Shown: positions 52,805 to 58,745, counted from the first letter of the stretch. The stretch is DNA of 64,000 nt from Monoplex corrugatus (GCA_030674185.1 JAPXFY010000018.1:51258755-51322754); one strand, 5' to 3'. Program-made: numbers and translations. Notes: generated by a model not told the origin, from the letters alone.

Positions 52805-55800
52805 ATACATACACAAACACACACAAAAGCTCACACACACACACCCTTCCTGTTCAAGCTTACAGTAGAAAAGGACAACAGCAAGTCAACCAAATAATAA
52901 AACTCAAATTCACAAACACCATACATACATAATTTAAAATACGAAAACAGAAATACCCCAAAAGAAACAAAACCTACGGTCAGAAAAACCATAAGACCAA
53001 TATCTAACTTGTTATCAAAAAAAGACAAATATACATGTTTAGCAAATAGCAAGAAACTCTTGGGAGACCTGGACAGCAGAAAGTCCTCAGAGGAGAAACC
53101 CCCTTCAAGTGGGGGTTTCTCCTCTGAGGATCTTCTGCTGTCCAGAGGAGAAATCCCCGCTTGATGGGAGATTCTCCTCTGAGGACCTTCTGCTGTCCAG
53201 CTCGTTGTTATCAAAGAAAGACAAATACATGTTTAGCAAGAAATCCAAGCAAGCAGTGTGAAAGACTAGCACCCAGTTCATCATCCAAGGTCTACAGGAG
53301 AGAGAGAAAAGCCCCTGTCTGAACAGGAATCAAATCTTACTTTTCACATTTTAGGTGGGAGCTTTATGCACTAGGCCACACACTCCACTGTGTGAATAAC
53401 ATATCTACTCTCTGAACATGAACCCTTTAACTCCCTCACCCTATCCACTAGCATCCTGCATCATCATCAATGATAACAAAGCAAAACCTTAATCCTTTTG
53501 ACTCCCCATCTACCAGCTTCTTTCAGGAAACTGGTGAATAGGGTAAGGGAGTCAATGGGTAAAGTTTTCCCAGCTGGTGGACAGGGTGCGGGAGTCAAAG
53601 GATTAAACAGCTACATATCTGAATGTTCAATAAACATGACCCAGATGAGTCACCCACAGTGGAAAAACAGACAGTTTACTCACCCACAGAGACATGTTTG
53701 GAGGTACCCAAGAAGAAATACAATATCACAGGGAAGAAGGAGACATAGAGACCATACACTGGAGGAAGTGTAGACAGCTGACCATAGGCCATGCCTGTTG
53801 TGGAAACAATACAAAACCTTATACATGGCTGTTGTAGAAACAATACAAAACCTTAAGCATGCCTGTTGTGGAAACAATACAAAACCTTATATAAGGCTGT
53901 TGTGGAAACAATACAAAACATTACACATGTCTGTCACACAATAAGAAAAGCATCTTTGCAGAACCCGTGATTTGTGTGCACTTTTAATACAAATCTAGTT
54001 TGAACAAACACAATACAGAAAAAAAGACAACACAATATTGATTACTCCTGTCCCACATATGGAGGAAAAAAAGACAATTCTCACACCTTTAAATTTTGGT
54101 CTATGTTGTGTTCTCTTTTTATTTTGGGGGGGGGGGGGGGGGGGGGGTATTTGTTCCAAACAATGTTTTCTCAGAAGCATGCACAAATGCACCAAGGGAA
54201 ATCATACGATGGTTAATTAAATAAATCGAACATACTAATACATTTTGGTATTAATATGAAGCCATATGCAGGCTGTCTAAGGCACATGGATGACTAGGAT
54301 CCTATCATCTGATGGATAATGACTTGTCACTCTGTGTATCACAATCTTATCAAGTGATCAGGTCTCTCTTCCTGTCCTGTCTAGTCATTATAAGGAGAGG
54401 TTGTACATCAGAATGATATCTACGAATAATCTCTTCTCAGTGTTGTGAGTAGGTGTAGACAGCAGCCCCTCCACTTTAAGTCTCTTTTTTTGTATATGAT
54501 TCATTCGTTTTGTTTGATTATGTGGGTTTTGTTGTTGCTGCTGTTGTTGTTGTTGCAGCTGCTACAGCTGCTGTTGTTGATGCCAAGACTACACACAAGT
54601 ATCTCTGTTGAAAGCTAGATCACAAAACAATAACTATATACATGTGGTACACAAGCCTAAATTAATTTCTATTAATATTATATACAGCATCATGTGGGGT
54701 ATTACCCTCAGACATGAAAACAGACAAACTTTTGCATACGAACAACATCAAACCTCCTGAGGACAGCATATGACCGCCATGTGGTGGGTGGTATTCAAAA
54801 ACAATCACATACACAATATTCTCACTACTTTCACCATATGGGAAGCAAAATCATACTATAACAATCAAAGCATAATCATTACCTTAACTCTTTGACTCCC
54901 GTACTCTGTCCACCAGCTTCCTGCATTGCCAACAATGCTAGCAAAGCAAAAACTAAACCCTTTGATTCCCCCACCCTATCCACCAGCTTCCTGCAGGAAG
55001 CTGGTGGATAGGGTGAGAGAGTCAACGGATTCAGTTTTTGCAGTTGGTGGATAGGATTCGGGAGTCAAAGGGTTAACTATGATAATGTCAGAAAGGAAAA
55101 ACTATATTATAGACAATTGTCCATTTATACATATTCTAAAAGTGCATTAAAACAAAGCAAGTTAATAAGTCTTTTAAGAACAGACAGTGTGGTAGCCAGC
55201 TGATCTACACTAGTCAGAGACCTTACTCTTACGCAGGCACTTACAGAGAAAGAAAAAAAAAAGGGGGGGGGGGGTAGAAAGAGGGGATGGGGAAAAGCCG
55301 AACTACCTCCACAAATGCTCAATCAATCTTGAAGCTCTCTGGGAGAGGGCCAACATAAACAACAAAATATCCCTCCCTCCCTCCCTCCCCTCAATCCAGT
55401 ACAAAAAAGATCACCATATCTGTTCAGTTTAAGTGCCGGCTGGAGTGGAAAGCAAACACAACATGCAAAGAAACACCGAGATAATAAGTAACCCCAACTT
55501 GCGCCATGTACATGTGAAAGTGCTTGAAAGACCAGGTCCAAAAGATCAAAAAAGCACTCACTGAAGAAACAAAAATTTCAAGAAAACATGTAAGTTGAAG
55601 CTTATCAAATTTAGGGTAGCTGTTTGGTTTTGAATTATTGCCGGGGGCTATACAACACTGTAAGATGGTTCAAAATGGAAAAACAAACATCAACATCCTC
55701 CTTACGCAACAACACCTGGCTTTACATATTCAGCACCATAAGTGAAAAAATAAACTTTATAAAAAGTTTCCCCATTTCCTGTCCAAATCTTTTTTTTTTC

Positions 55801-57368
55801 CCAGCAGCCCCCCAAATATTAAAATCTGGCAACAACACAACCACCACCACCACCCAACCAAACACAAAACATCATGAAGAAATACCACTAAAATAATCTT
55901 ATACCAGTCTTACACTTTCCATTCCTACACATATATTTTCTGTCTCGAAAAATGTGTTGATCACAAGTCTTCCTGCGGCGCCAAACATTCAAATCGAATT
56001 TAACTAATATCTGCCAATGAACAATCAAGACCATCATGGTGAAACACTAAAAATGTGAGGCTCTTTTAAATAAGTATTTTGAAAATTAACCCTTTGACTC
56101 CTGCACCCTGTCAATCAGCATCCTGCATTGTCAACCATGCTAGCAAAGCAAAAACTTAACCCTTTGACTCCCTCACCCTATCCACCAGCTTCCTGCAGGA
56201 AGTTGGTGGATAGGGTGTGGAAGTCAGAGGGTTAAGTTTTTGCAGTTGGTGGATAGGTAGCAGGAGTCAAAGGGTTAATAAAACAAAGGTGGCGGAGCGA
56301 GGTATTTAATACAATTAGGCCATTTTTCAGCCTTTACGGTCAAACCTAAGCCTGTCTGTGCTGAGCTTCAAATCAGTTAAAAAGAAAGTTCAAAGTATAT
56401 AATGAAGTGATACTTTTAACATCTAACAATAAAATTAATCAATCAGCAGTTTTAACATGAACACAATGAAATTAACCAATTAGCATCGTTTTAACATCTA
56501 GACAATAAACTTAATCAATTAGCACAGTTTTAACATGTAGACAATGAAATTAATCAATTAGCATAGTCTTAACATCTAGACAAAATTTATCGATATGCAT
56601 AGTTTTTAACATCTAGACAATGAAATCAATTAATCAACACAACTGATTCTGATATTCCCATTTCTTGTTTGTTTGTTTGTTAAGTTTTTACGCCGACACC
56701 CATCTCAGGTGATAGGCCGACAGGGATAACCATCCCAGGGAAGTAGGGGAAATGGGACCTATCTAATTCTATACTGACACCACCAGAACAACAATGATGC
56801 TAAGATGGGACAGTGAGAAGGCCAGTTTTAATGTAGCACAACCCGGGATTCGAACCCACAACCATCTGCATGTGAATCCGACGCTCAAACCAACTGAGCT
56901 ACTGAGGCCCGCTCCTATTTCTTTTTCTTTCTGTCTCATATTATATTCACACTCATACACTCAGCATGTGTTGTATTATTTGAATAGGTTCAAAATGTAT
57001 GCTGGGGTGATGCACAGTGTAGTTTTAACATTCAGACGAGGCAATTAACTGGTCAATACAACAGTCTCTATGTACACACTCACATGCACACACTCAGCAT
57101 ATATCTTCATTATTTGTCACACACACAATGTCTGAGAGACAGACACATACACATGCTTATGCACACGCACTCACACATAAATACACACATGTACACGCAA
57201 AGACATAAATACCTCCATATATGAATGCTTGCAGTTTTGTTCATACACAAAATACAGTATATATATGCATACATATACATGCATTCATCTATACATGTAT
57301 GCATACATTGAACACATACACAGTAATGTACACACACACACACAAACAGAAAGCACACGTATGCATGC

Positions 57369-57424
<56 letters not shown>

Positions 57425-57443
57425 CCCTATTCACACACAAACT

Positions 57444-57476
<33 letters not shown>

Positions 57477-57873
57477 ATACACACACACACACACATACAC
57501 ACCACACACACACACACCACTCTTATACACATACAGAGAGAACTGAAAAGATTATACATACCCTGAGGAATGTGCATGATACCAACAGTCAATCCAGCCA
57601 CAATATCAGACGGCAGATCAGACTTTAGACTGTAGCCTCGCAGGAGACGCAAAAAGGGAAAGACTTGAAAGAGAAAGCCTTTCACACATGAACAGGAACA
57701 CACACACTTGTTAGCTTTCTTCTTCATCCATGTCAGGGGGGTTCTTGGGGTCTTTTCTGTCTTCTCAAAACCTTGTTCGATATCAAACTCAGTGAGAATG
57801 GGTCGTTCCACCACCACCATCTCATCCACCGTAAGGCGGTCTTCATTATCGTCATCTTCTGAGCTCCGCTGTC
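21514..57873 (-). CDS. SLC26A: SLC26 family anion transporter (prestin/A6-like), 17 visible exons
   Basis: SLC26 proteins are plasma-membrane anion exchangers or channels (sulfate, chloride, bicarbonate, oxalate). They have a 14-helix membrane core built from two inverted 7-helix repeats and a cytoplasmic STAS domain. Seventeen minus-strand exons join in matching phases to about 821 residues. Landmarks: [20 protein letters not shown] (about 85-105), LPPVYGLY (about 114-121), VSLMVGSV (about 146-153), [27 protein letters not shown] and [11 protein letters not shown] in the core, [13 protein letters not shown] (about 531-543) at the core-STAS junction, and [14 protein letters not shown] (about 675-690) in STAS. 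An acidic, Asn/Thr-rich insert lies in STAS at about 614-665. Two N-glycosylation sequons (NET, NIT) lie in the loop of exon 3. The sequence as given has a one-base deletion in exon 9. The start codon and possible extra 3' exons are unresolved; the precise paralog is not certain. Confidence 0.93.
22264..22346. repeat. CA microsatellite
   Basis: An alternating CA tract of about 80 bp in SLC26 intron 16. Confidence 0.97.
24593..24640. mobile_element. TTAA-type MITE, half copy
   Basis: Reads TTAATCCTTTGATTCC and CCCTATCCATCAGC, then diverges. Only the left arm is left. Confidence 0.5.
25291..25480. mobile_element. TTAA-bounded MITE, near full-length, short-arm first
   Basis: Starts TTAACCTTTTGACTC; the inner palindrome and the long right arm (GCTTTGCTAGCATAGTTGGC) are present; the right TTAA is lost. 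Diverged copy. Confidence 0.8.
25586..25776. mobile_element. TTAA-type MITE, near full-length, short-arm first
   Basis: Contains CCCTTTGACTCC, the inner element TTAACCCTTTGAC to GAGTCAAAGGGTTAA, and the long arm with GCTAGCATGGTTGACAAT. The outer TTAA ends are mutated. Confidence 0.85.
26572..27336 (-). mobile_element. Non-LTR retrotransposon reverse transcriptase C-terminus
   Basis: Best preserved LINE copy of its family. The frame reads [70 protein letters not shown] and [15 protein letters not shown]. These are the classic C-terminal motifs of endonuclease/reverse-transcriptase LINEs (consensus LLYGCEAWTL, EMWxxRRMLRISW, RRxxxxGHxxR, GRPRxxxxD, ARDRxxWR). The last about 60 codons before the stop have no family similarity. 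It is 5'-truncated, lies in SLC26 intron 16, and has the same strand as the gene. Confidence 0.9.
27401..27593. mobile_element. TTAA-bounded nested palindromic MITE, full length 193 bp
   Basis: Bounded by TTAA on both sides; terminal inverted repeat CCTTTGACTCCC / GGGAGTCAAAGG. Left short arm ends GCAAAAAC, then the inner TTAA-bounded palindrome, then the long arm containing GCTAGCATGATTGACAATGC. Confidence 0.92.
27744..28340. repeat. Long compound GT/CA microsatellite (about 600 bp)
   Basis: Alternating GT over about 600 bp, interrupted by GCATGTGTATG-type variants and by an alternating GCGC/CACA stretch at about 28010-28035. Open frames of hundreds of codons across it encode only Cys/Val or His/Thr and are not genes. 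Confidence 0.97.
28620..28880. repeat. Purine-rich imperfect 55-75 bp repeats next to exon 16 donor
   Basis: Units share AAAATGAAGAAACCAAAG, CTCAGAGAG and AGACAGAAAA. The last unit runs into the exon 16 donor (ATCAAAGCTCTCAGTCTTAC). Confidence 0.8.
28884..29005 (-). CDS. SLC26A: SLC26 exon 16: STAS C-terminal part
   Basis: Encodes [40 protein letters not shown], the last STAS strand and helix (consensus [14 protein letters not shown]). 122 bp, phase 1 to phase 0, donor GTAAGA. Confidence 0.96.
29094..29286. mobile_element. TTAA-bounded nested palindromic MITE, full length 193 bp, long-arm first
   Basis: Same element as 27401 in opposite orientation: the long arm (GTCAACCATGCTAGCAAAGC) comes first and the short arm GTTTTTGCAGTTGGTGG last. 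TTAA at both ends. It lies in the intron just upstream of exon 16. Confidence 0.93.
29621..29813. mobile_element. TTAA-bounded nested palindromic MITE, full length 193 bp, long-arm first
   Basis: TTAACCCTTCGACTCCC at the left and GAGTCAACGGGTTAA at the right. The left inner TTAA is mutated to TTAT. Confidence 0.92.
30228..30282 (-). CDS. SLC26A: SLC26 exon 15
   Basis: Encodes [18 protein letters not shown], a STAS helix and strand. 55 bp, phase 0 to phase 1, donor GTTAGT. An exon of about this size occurs at the same place in vertebrate paralogs. Confidence 0.94.
30692..30884. mobile_element. TTAA-bounded nested palindromic MITE, full length 193 bp, short-arm first
   Basis: TTAACCCTTTGACTCCC at the left, inner palindrome CAGCTTCCTGCAGGAAGCTG, long arm with GCTAGCATGGTTGACAATGC, TTAA at the right end. 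Confidence 0.92.
31116..31189. repeat. 25-bp perfect inverted repeat with 24-nt loop
   Basis: AAACATGAAAATAGAATCAG continuing to AATGC at 31116-31140 is the exact reverse complement of 31165-31189. It is 38 bp from the donor of exon 14, on the intron side. Confidence 0.9.
31227..31472 (-). CDS. SLC26A: SLC26 exon 14: STAS variable insert and DSVG core
   Basis: It begins with an acidic, Asn/Thr-rich stretch ([17 protein letters not shown] onward), the fast-evolving intervening sequence of SLC26 STAS domains. It then encodes [20 protein letters not shown] and KVLQQ, the conserved strand and helix. 246 bp, phase 0, donor GTATAT. Confidence 0.95.
31620..31900. repeat. About 55-bp diverged tandem repeat
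   Basis: About five units contain CATCCGTGGCCCAAAATGGC, AGATTAAAA and TGTGATGTTATGCCC. Located in SLC26 intron 13. Confidence 0.85.
31901..32650. other. Intronic sequence, possibly transposon-derived, unidentified
   Basis: Higher GC than its surroundings between about 32040 and 32640. Short frames on both strands have no recognised motif. It may be a degraded retroelement. Confidence 0.3.
32836..32937 (-). pseudogene. SLC26A: Diverged duplicate of SLC26 exon 13 3' part, copy 2
   Basis: Minus strand reads AAATTAAAGAAACC, GAAAAAAGCAAAGAATGAA, TTGAAAGTGCAAGTGGT, then CATAAACATACTGTCATACC. It is similar to exon 13 over the Lys-rich helix to the donor. Small indels break the frame with a stop (TAA) where the exon reads HKH. 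Confidence 0.85.
33660..33760 (-). pseudogene. SLC26A: Diverged duplicate of SLC26 exon 13 3' part, copy 1
   Basis: Same segment as at 32836 and closely similar to it: CTTGCATTTTCAACCATTCA and TTTTTCTTCAGTTTCTTTGA on the plus strand. The frame is broken. Confidence 0.85.
34150..34341 (-). CDS. SLC26A: SLC26 exon 13: STAS first part
   Basis: Encodes [32 protein letters not shown] and a Lys-rich helix [16 protein letters not shown], ending TVVPA. It matches the first STAS strand (IxIFRFxSxLFFAN). 192 bp, phase 0, donor GTAGGT. Diverged partial copies of its 3' part lie at about 33660-33760 and 32836-32937. Confidence 0.95.
34395..34620. repeat. About 62-bp tandem repeat, four copies
   Basis: Units contain GTATTCCAGTTACC, TTTTTCATATTTGCAACAC and AAAAATCTTTA. 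SLC26 intron 12. Confidence 0.88.
34858..35041. mobile_element. Possible GC-rich MITE with TTTAGTTG termini
   Basis: CTTTAGTTGCGAGCCGGC at the left and GCCGGCAGAAAGTGGCCAACTAAAG (split here as GCCGGCAGAAAG and TGGCCAACTAAAG) at the right form an imperfect inverted repeat around a GC-rich core in AT-rich intron. Both strands are open for about 70 codons but show no known protein. Confidence 0.5.
35844..35913 (-). CDS. SLC26A: SLC26 exon 12
   Basis: Encodes [20 protein letters not shown] and NKA, linking the core to STAS. The [12 protein letters not shown] motif is diagnostic. 70 bp, phase 2 to phase 0, donor GTGAGT. Confidence 0.97.
35918..36370. repeat. CA, CT, GA and GT microsatellite cluster
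   Basis: CA tracts at 35918-36065, CT at about 36078-36097, GA at about 36188-36272 and GT at 36318-36365 follow directly upstream of exon 12's acceptor side in intron 11. Confidence 0.93.
37111..37217 (-). CDS. SLC26A: SLC26 exon 11
   Basis: Encodes [20 protein letters not shown] and [15 protein letters not shown], the last membrane helices with the invariant DVDLGL motif. 107 bp, phase 0 to phase 2, donor GTGAGC. Confidence 0.97.
37281..37455. mobile_element. TTAA-bounded MITE, 175 bp, internal deletion, long-arm first
   Basis: TTAACCCTTTGACTCCC at the left, AAGAAAGGGTTAA at the right. The inner palindrome has lost most of its left arm. Confidence 0.85.
37865..37889. repeat. Poly-C tract
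   Basis: An uninterrupted run of about 25 C, a likely site of sequencing length error. Confidence 0.9.
38094..38189 (-). CDS. SLC26A: SLC26 exon 10
   Basis: Encodes [18 protein letters not shown] and [14 protein letters not shown]. 96 bp, phase 0 at both ends, donor GTAAGT. It matches the family motif LAAIIxVALKGMF. Confidence 0.97.
38341..38710 (-). repeat. Dispersed repeat family A, copy 2
   Basis: Shares CATATCAGGGCTATAACCAT, CCCTGGTGTTGACCACTCT, CATTTCCCTAGAGCCAAAAA and GTACCTAATAATCAAT with the copies at 8.06 kb and 60.76 kb. It begins after a T-rich tract, consistent with a minus-strand element tail. Confidence 0.75.
38820..39035. repeat. About 42-bp tandem repeat, five copies
   Basis: Units read CCATAATCAATCTATTCTTA then TAATTTTGTAAATGGACATGTA in part. 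Close to exon 9 donor. Confidence 0.92.
39086..39162 (-). CDS. SLC26A: SLC26 exon 9, carrying a one-base frameshift
   Basis: It starts [13 protein letters not shown] in phase 0. The family-like end GSYFRTLPN is readable only in another frame. Visible length is 77 bp; 78 bp would keep both flanking phase-0 junctions. The missing base falls near 39121-39126. Read literally, the protein runs out of frame and meets TAG in exon 10. It may be a sequencing or assembly error, or a real null allele. Confidence 0.85.
39370..39475. repeat. CA microsatellite
   Basis: CA tracts with short interruptions; the flank CTCACCATACCA is present on both sides of the main tract. Confidence 0.95.
39750..40835. repeat. 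30-35 bp minisatellite array in SLC26 intron 8
   Basis: Over 30 units of the pattern CATTACTCTCAACAATTGCA followed by GA(A)GATCAC. The left part uses a 30-bp unit; the right part uses AAGATCACCACATTAC units. Open frames rich in HYSQQL are artefacts of a unit divisible by three. Confidence 0.96.
40928..41041 (-). CDS. SLC26A: SLC26 exon 8
   Basis: Encodes [38 protein letters not shown]. This is the strongly conserved TM8-TM10 region with the half-helix bearing the anion site. 114 bp, phase 0 at both ends, donor GTATGT. Confidence 0.97.
41455..41697. repeat. CA microsatellites with a duplicated flank
   Basis: CA tracts at about 41457-41535 and 41625-41690. The flank AGGTATTTGCATAAATTGTA and TTAATGGAAAATGGAAACAT occurs before each tract, so a unit of about 170 bp is duplicated. 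Confidence 0.9.
42669..42816 (-). CDS. SLC26A: SLC26 exon 7
   Basis: Encodes [40 protein letters not shown] and YDIDANQ. 148 bp, phase 2 to phase 0. Its TTTGTTGCAG acceptor is the first unit of a minisatellite array that fills the upstream intron. Confidence 0.96.
42819..44565. repeat. SLC26A: 39-43 bp minisatellite array filling SLC26 intron 6 next to exon 7
   Basis: About 42 units contain AACAAACCACTGCCACAGTT, CATATATACAAT and CTGCTATCTGC. The first half uses the 43-bp form; from about 43490 a form lacking four bases (ATGTTATCTGC) dominates. On the minus strand each unit ends TTTGTTGCAG or TTTATTGCAG, the same sequence as the exon 7 acceptor. The intron from 42817 to 44816 is mostly this array. 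Confidence 0.96.
44588..44703. mobile_element. TTAA-type MITE, 5'-truncated, joined to the minisatellite
   Basis: Begins within the palindrome centre (CTGCAGGAAGCTGGTGGATA) and ends GGGAGTCAAAGGGTTAA. The long arm is at the right. Confidence 0.8.
44817..44899 (-). CDS. SLC26A: SLC26 exon 6
   Basis: Encodes [15 protein letters not shown] and [10 protein letters not shown]. 83 bp, phase 0 to phase 2, donor GTAAGT. It matches the family segment GT(V/G)xSxF followed by IVGxIPxG. Confidence 0.95.
46001..46505. repeat. About 48-bp minisatellite array
   Basis: Ten or so units contain GAGAGTGGCAAGGTTTCTTT, TACCTCAATCCTCAAT and CGAAAATGATCT. SLC26 intron 5. Confidence 0.95.
46588..46749 (-). CDS. 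SLC26A: SLC26 exon 5
   Basis: Encodes [20 protein letters not shown], a hydrophobic helix ending in [11 protein letters not shown], then [16 protein letters not shown]. 162 bp, phase 0 at both ends, donor GTGAGT. Confidence 0.95.
47032..47225. repeat. CA microsatellite
   Basis: About 190 bp of CA with scattered variants, in SLC26 intron 4. Confidence 0.96.
47461..47625 (-). CDS. SLC26A: SLC26 exon 4
   Basis: Encodes [37 protein letters not shown] and [11 protein letters not shown]. The [14 protein letters not shown] block is a family hallmark of the anion-binding region. 165 bp, phase 0 at both ends, donor GTAAGT. Confidence 0.97.
47755..48015 (-). repeat. Dispersed repeat family B, two tandem copies
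   Basis: Two units of about 128 bp contain GGAGTGAGGTGGTAGAGACC, TTTTTCTGGGGATCAGAATA, GCCCATCTCCTCTACTTTTC and CTCACAGCTGGGTGGACTGG. Related sequence is at 14195-14340. Confidence 0.85.
48241..48845. repeat. About 46-bp minisatellite array
   Basis: Thirteen or so units contain GGCTGCTGTAAAACAACAAT, AAAGGTAACTGTAAAATGAT and TCTAAA. SLC26 intron 3. Confidence 0.96.
49512..49612. mobile_element. TTAA-bounded MITE, deleted copy (101 bp)
   Basis: Left TTAACCTTTTGACTCC, short arm GCAAAAGC, inner left arm, then right terminus GGAGTCAAAGTGTTAA. The right half is deleted. Confidence 0.8.
50066..50189. mobile_element. TTAA-type MITE, deleted copy, long-arm first
   Basis: Reads CAATCCTTTGACTCCCATGC, CTGCTGCAGGAAGCTGGTGG, GGAGTCAAAGGGTTAC and ends ATCAAAGGGTTAA. 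Confidence 0.8.
50400..50985 (+). mobile_element. Degenerate LINE reverse transcriptase C-terminus
   Basis: On the plus strand one frame reads [17 protein letters not shown], then [20 protein letters not shown] and ENKIQAA. It matches the LINE motif (I/L)(R/K)xxxxPVxLYGCEAWTL. Stops and shifts follow. It lies antisense in SLC26 intron 3. Confidence 0.75.
51020..51435. repeat. About 52-bp tandem repeat
   Basis: Seven or so units contain TGTGTAGATGTTTGCATGCA, TGTATGTTTATGTTGTATGT and ACTGCAGTTA. Confidence 0.92.
51596..51898. repeat. GT tract followed by CA tract (inverted pair)
   Basis: GT-rich 51598-51677 followed by CA-rich 51687-51893. They can fold back on one another. Confidence 0.92.
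52267..52469 (-). CDS. SLC26A: SLC26 exon 3
   Basis: Encodes [17 protein letters not shown], an extracellular loop with two N-glycosylation sequons ([13 protein letters not shown]), then the helix [16 protein letters not shown]. Thr replaces the more usual Pro in the VGPFAV motif. Phase 1 start, phase 0 end, donor GTGAGT. Confidence 0.95.
52506..52845. repeat. CA microsatellite cluster next to exon 3 acceptor
   Basis: CA tracts of about 340 bp. The plus-strand CA sits about 35 bp upstream of exon 3 on the transcribed strand, where it reads GT. Confidence 0.94.
53069..53205. repeat. Long hairpin with a third related arm
   Basis: 53069-53104 (CTGGACAGCAGAAAGTCCTC, AGAGGAGAAACCCCC) pairs almost perfectly with 53110-53144 around a 5-nt loop. 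A diverged third copy of the right arm follows to 53199 (GAGATTCTCCTCTGAGGACC, TTCTGCTGTCCAG). SLC26 intron 2. Confidence 0.9.
53420..53606. mobile_element. TTAA-type MITE, near full-length, long-arm first
   Basis: Left terminus CCCTTTAACTCCC, a diverged inner palindrome, short right arm and GGGAGTCAAAGGATTAA. It lies 78 bp from exon 2. Confidence 0.82.
53684..53794 (-). CDS. SLC26A: SLC26 exon 2
   Basis: Encodes [20 protein letters not shown] and [12 protein letters not shown], the most conserved SLC26 block (TM1 to TM2/3). CAACAG acceptor, GTGAGT donor, phase 1 on both sides. 111 bp, as in many animal family members. The acceptor and first exon bases are repeated in the adjoining intron array. 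Confidence 0.95.
53787..53935. repeat. SLC26A: About 36-bp tandem repeat abutting exon 2
   Basis: Four units of (C)ATGCCTGTTGTGGAAACAAT and ACAAAACCTTATA. The first unit overlaps the exon 2 acceptor and the first five exon bases. Confidence 0.92.
54126..54148. repeat. Poly-G tract
   Basis: About 23 uninterrupted G in SLC26 intron 1. Confidence 0.9.
54884..55076. mobile_element. TTAA-bounded nested palindromic MITE, full length 193 bp, long-arm first
   Basis: TTAACTCTTTGACTCCC at the left and GGGAGTCAAAGGGTTAA at the right. The inner palindrome CAGCTTCCTGCAGGAAGCTG is intact. Confidence 0.93.
55080..56080. other. SLC26 intron 1, nothing recognised
   Basis: Mostly unique sequence with a G tract (about 55262-55272) and short CTCC repeats (about 55371-55390). 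No exon is found. Confidence 0.5.
56086..56278. mobile_element. TTAA-bounded nested palindromic MITE, full length 193 bp, long-arm first
   Basis: TTAA at both ends and at the inner left junction. Long arm GTCAACCATGCTAGCAAAGC. Confidence 0.93.
56405..56640. repeat. About 46-bp diverged tandem repeat
   Basis: Five units contain TTTTAACATCTAGACAATGA and AATTAATCAATTAGCATAG. Confidence 0.9.
56667..56912 (-). mobile_element. tRNA-derived SINE
   Basis: The minus strand starts with a tRNA-like head: GGGCCTCAGTAGCTCAGTTG (A-box region TAGCTCAGTTGG) and GGGTTCGAATCCCGGG (B box GGTTCGAATCC). A body follows, and it ends in a short AAAC-type tail (GTTTGTTTGTTTG on plus). An internal RNA polymerase III promoter drives such elements. 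It is inserted in SLC26 intron 1. Confidence 0.85.
57110..57536. repeat. CA microsatellite cluster next to exon 1 donor
   Basis: CA tracts, longest about 57376-57422 and 57443-57520, lie within 30 bp of the exon 1 donor; GT on the transcribed strand. Confidence 0.95.
57562..57873 (-). CDS. SLC26A: SLC26 exon 1 (first certain exon): N-terminus and start of TM1
   Basis: Residues 1-104 of the visible protein: acidic [11 protein letters not shown], then [17 protein letters not shown], a Cys cluster CVCSCSC, and [19 protein letters not shown]. It is preceded by a TTTTTCAG acceptor at 57874-57875 in phase 1, so an upstream coding exon may exist. An internal Met at residue about 18 (DEMVVVERP) is the fallback start. 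It ends in phase 1 at GTATGT. Confidence 0.92.
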
Positions 57874-57936
57874 CTGAAAAATTGAATACAACAAAATTAC
57901 ATCTGAACAAAAAGTTATGTATATTAAAGCCTCAGT

Positions 57937-58092
<156 letters not shown>

Positions 58093-58614
58093 TCTTTGAT
58101 TTAAGATCTTTTCACTATGATTAGTATGAGTGGTATTAGATGAAAAAAAAGGCTTGGGAGATGACAGTTCAGCAGGTTGTGTTGGGGGGCAGAGGGAAGA
58201 CAGAGTAAGAGACAGAAGTAGGTGGGAAAGTAGAAAAATGGAACGAAAACTTAGCGCTAACATCAACAATGTAAAGGGAAAATTAACAATAAAATACAAA
58301 CTTCACTAACTTAAAGTGATGCATTAACAGGACTGTGAACCAGTGATTCTGAAATTTCAAAAATCAAAATCTGACATGATGTTACTTTTTAAAAATGAGT
58401 TTCAGAGTAGCTTTTGTGTGTGAACATTTTTGGTAAAATAGAACATAGTATGTTGCAGTTAAATAAACAATGAGGACACAGTGTGAATTGTTCACTGCAA
58501 ATGTATTGTTTTCAAAACATTTAGTTGAATATGAAAACAAACAGAGCAACAATCGATCTCAAATGATATAGGGAGGAGTATCGCATTTTTTTACATACAT
58601 TTTGAAATGAAAGA

Positions 58615-58616
<2 letters not shown>

Positions 58617-58692
<76 letters not shown>

Positions 58693-58745
58693 TGTGTGTG
58701 TGTGTGTGTATGGGGTGGTGTATGGGGTGTGTATGGGGGGGGGTG
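58617..58745. repeat. GT microsatellite
   Basis: About 90 bp of pure GT grading into GGGGTGTAT repeats. Confidence 0.97.

Noticed and set aside
56821..56912. Functional tRNA gene
   Set aside because: A and B boxes are present, but the anticodon region does not fold properly and the sequence continues into a SINE body with a tail, so it is a tRNA-derived SINE.
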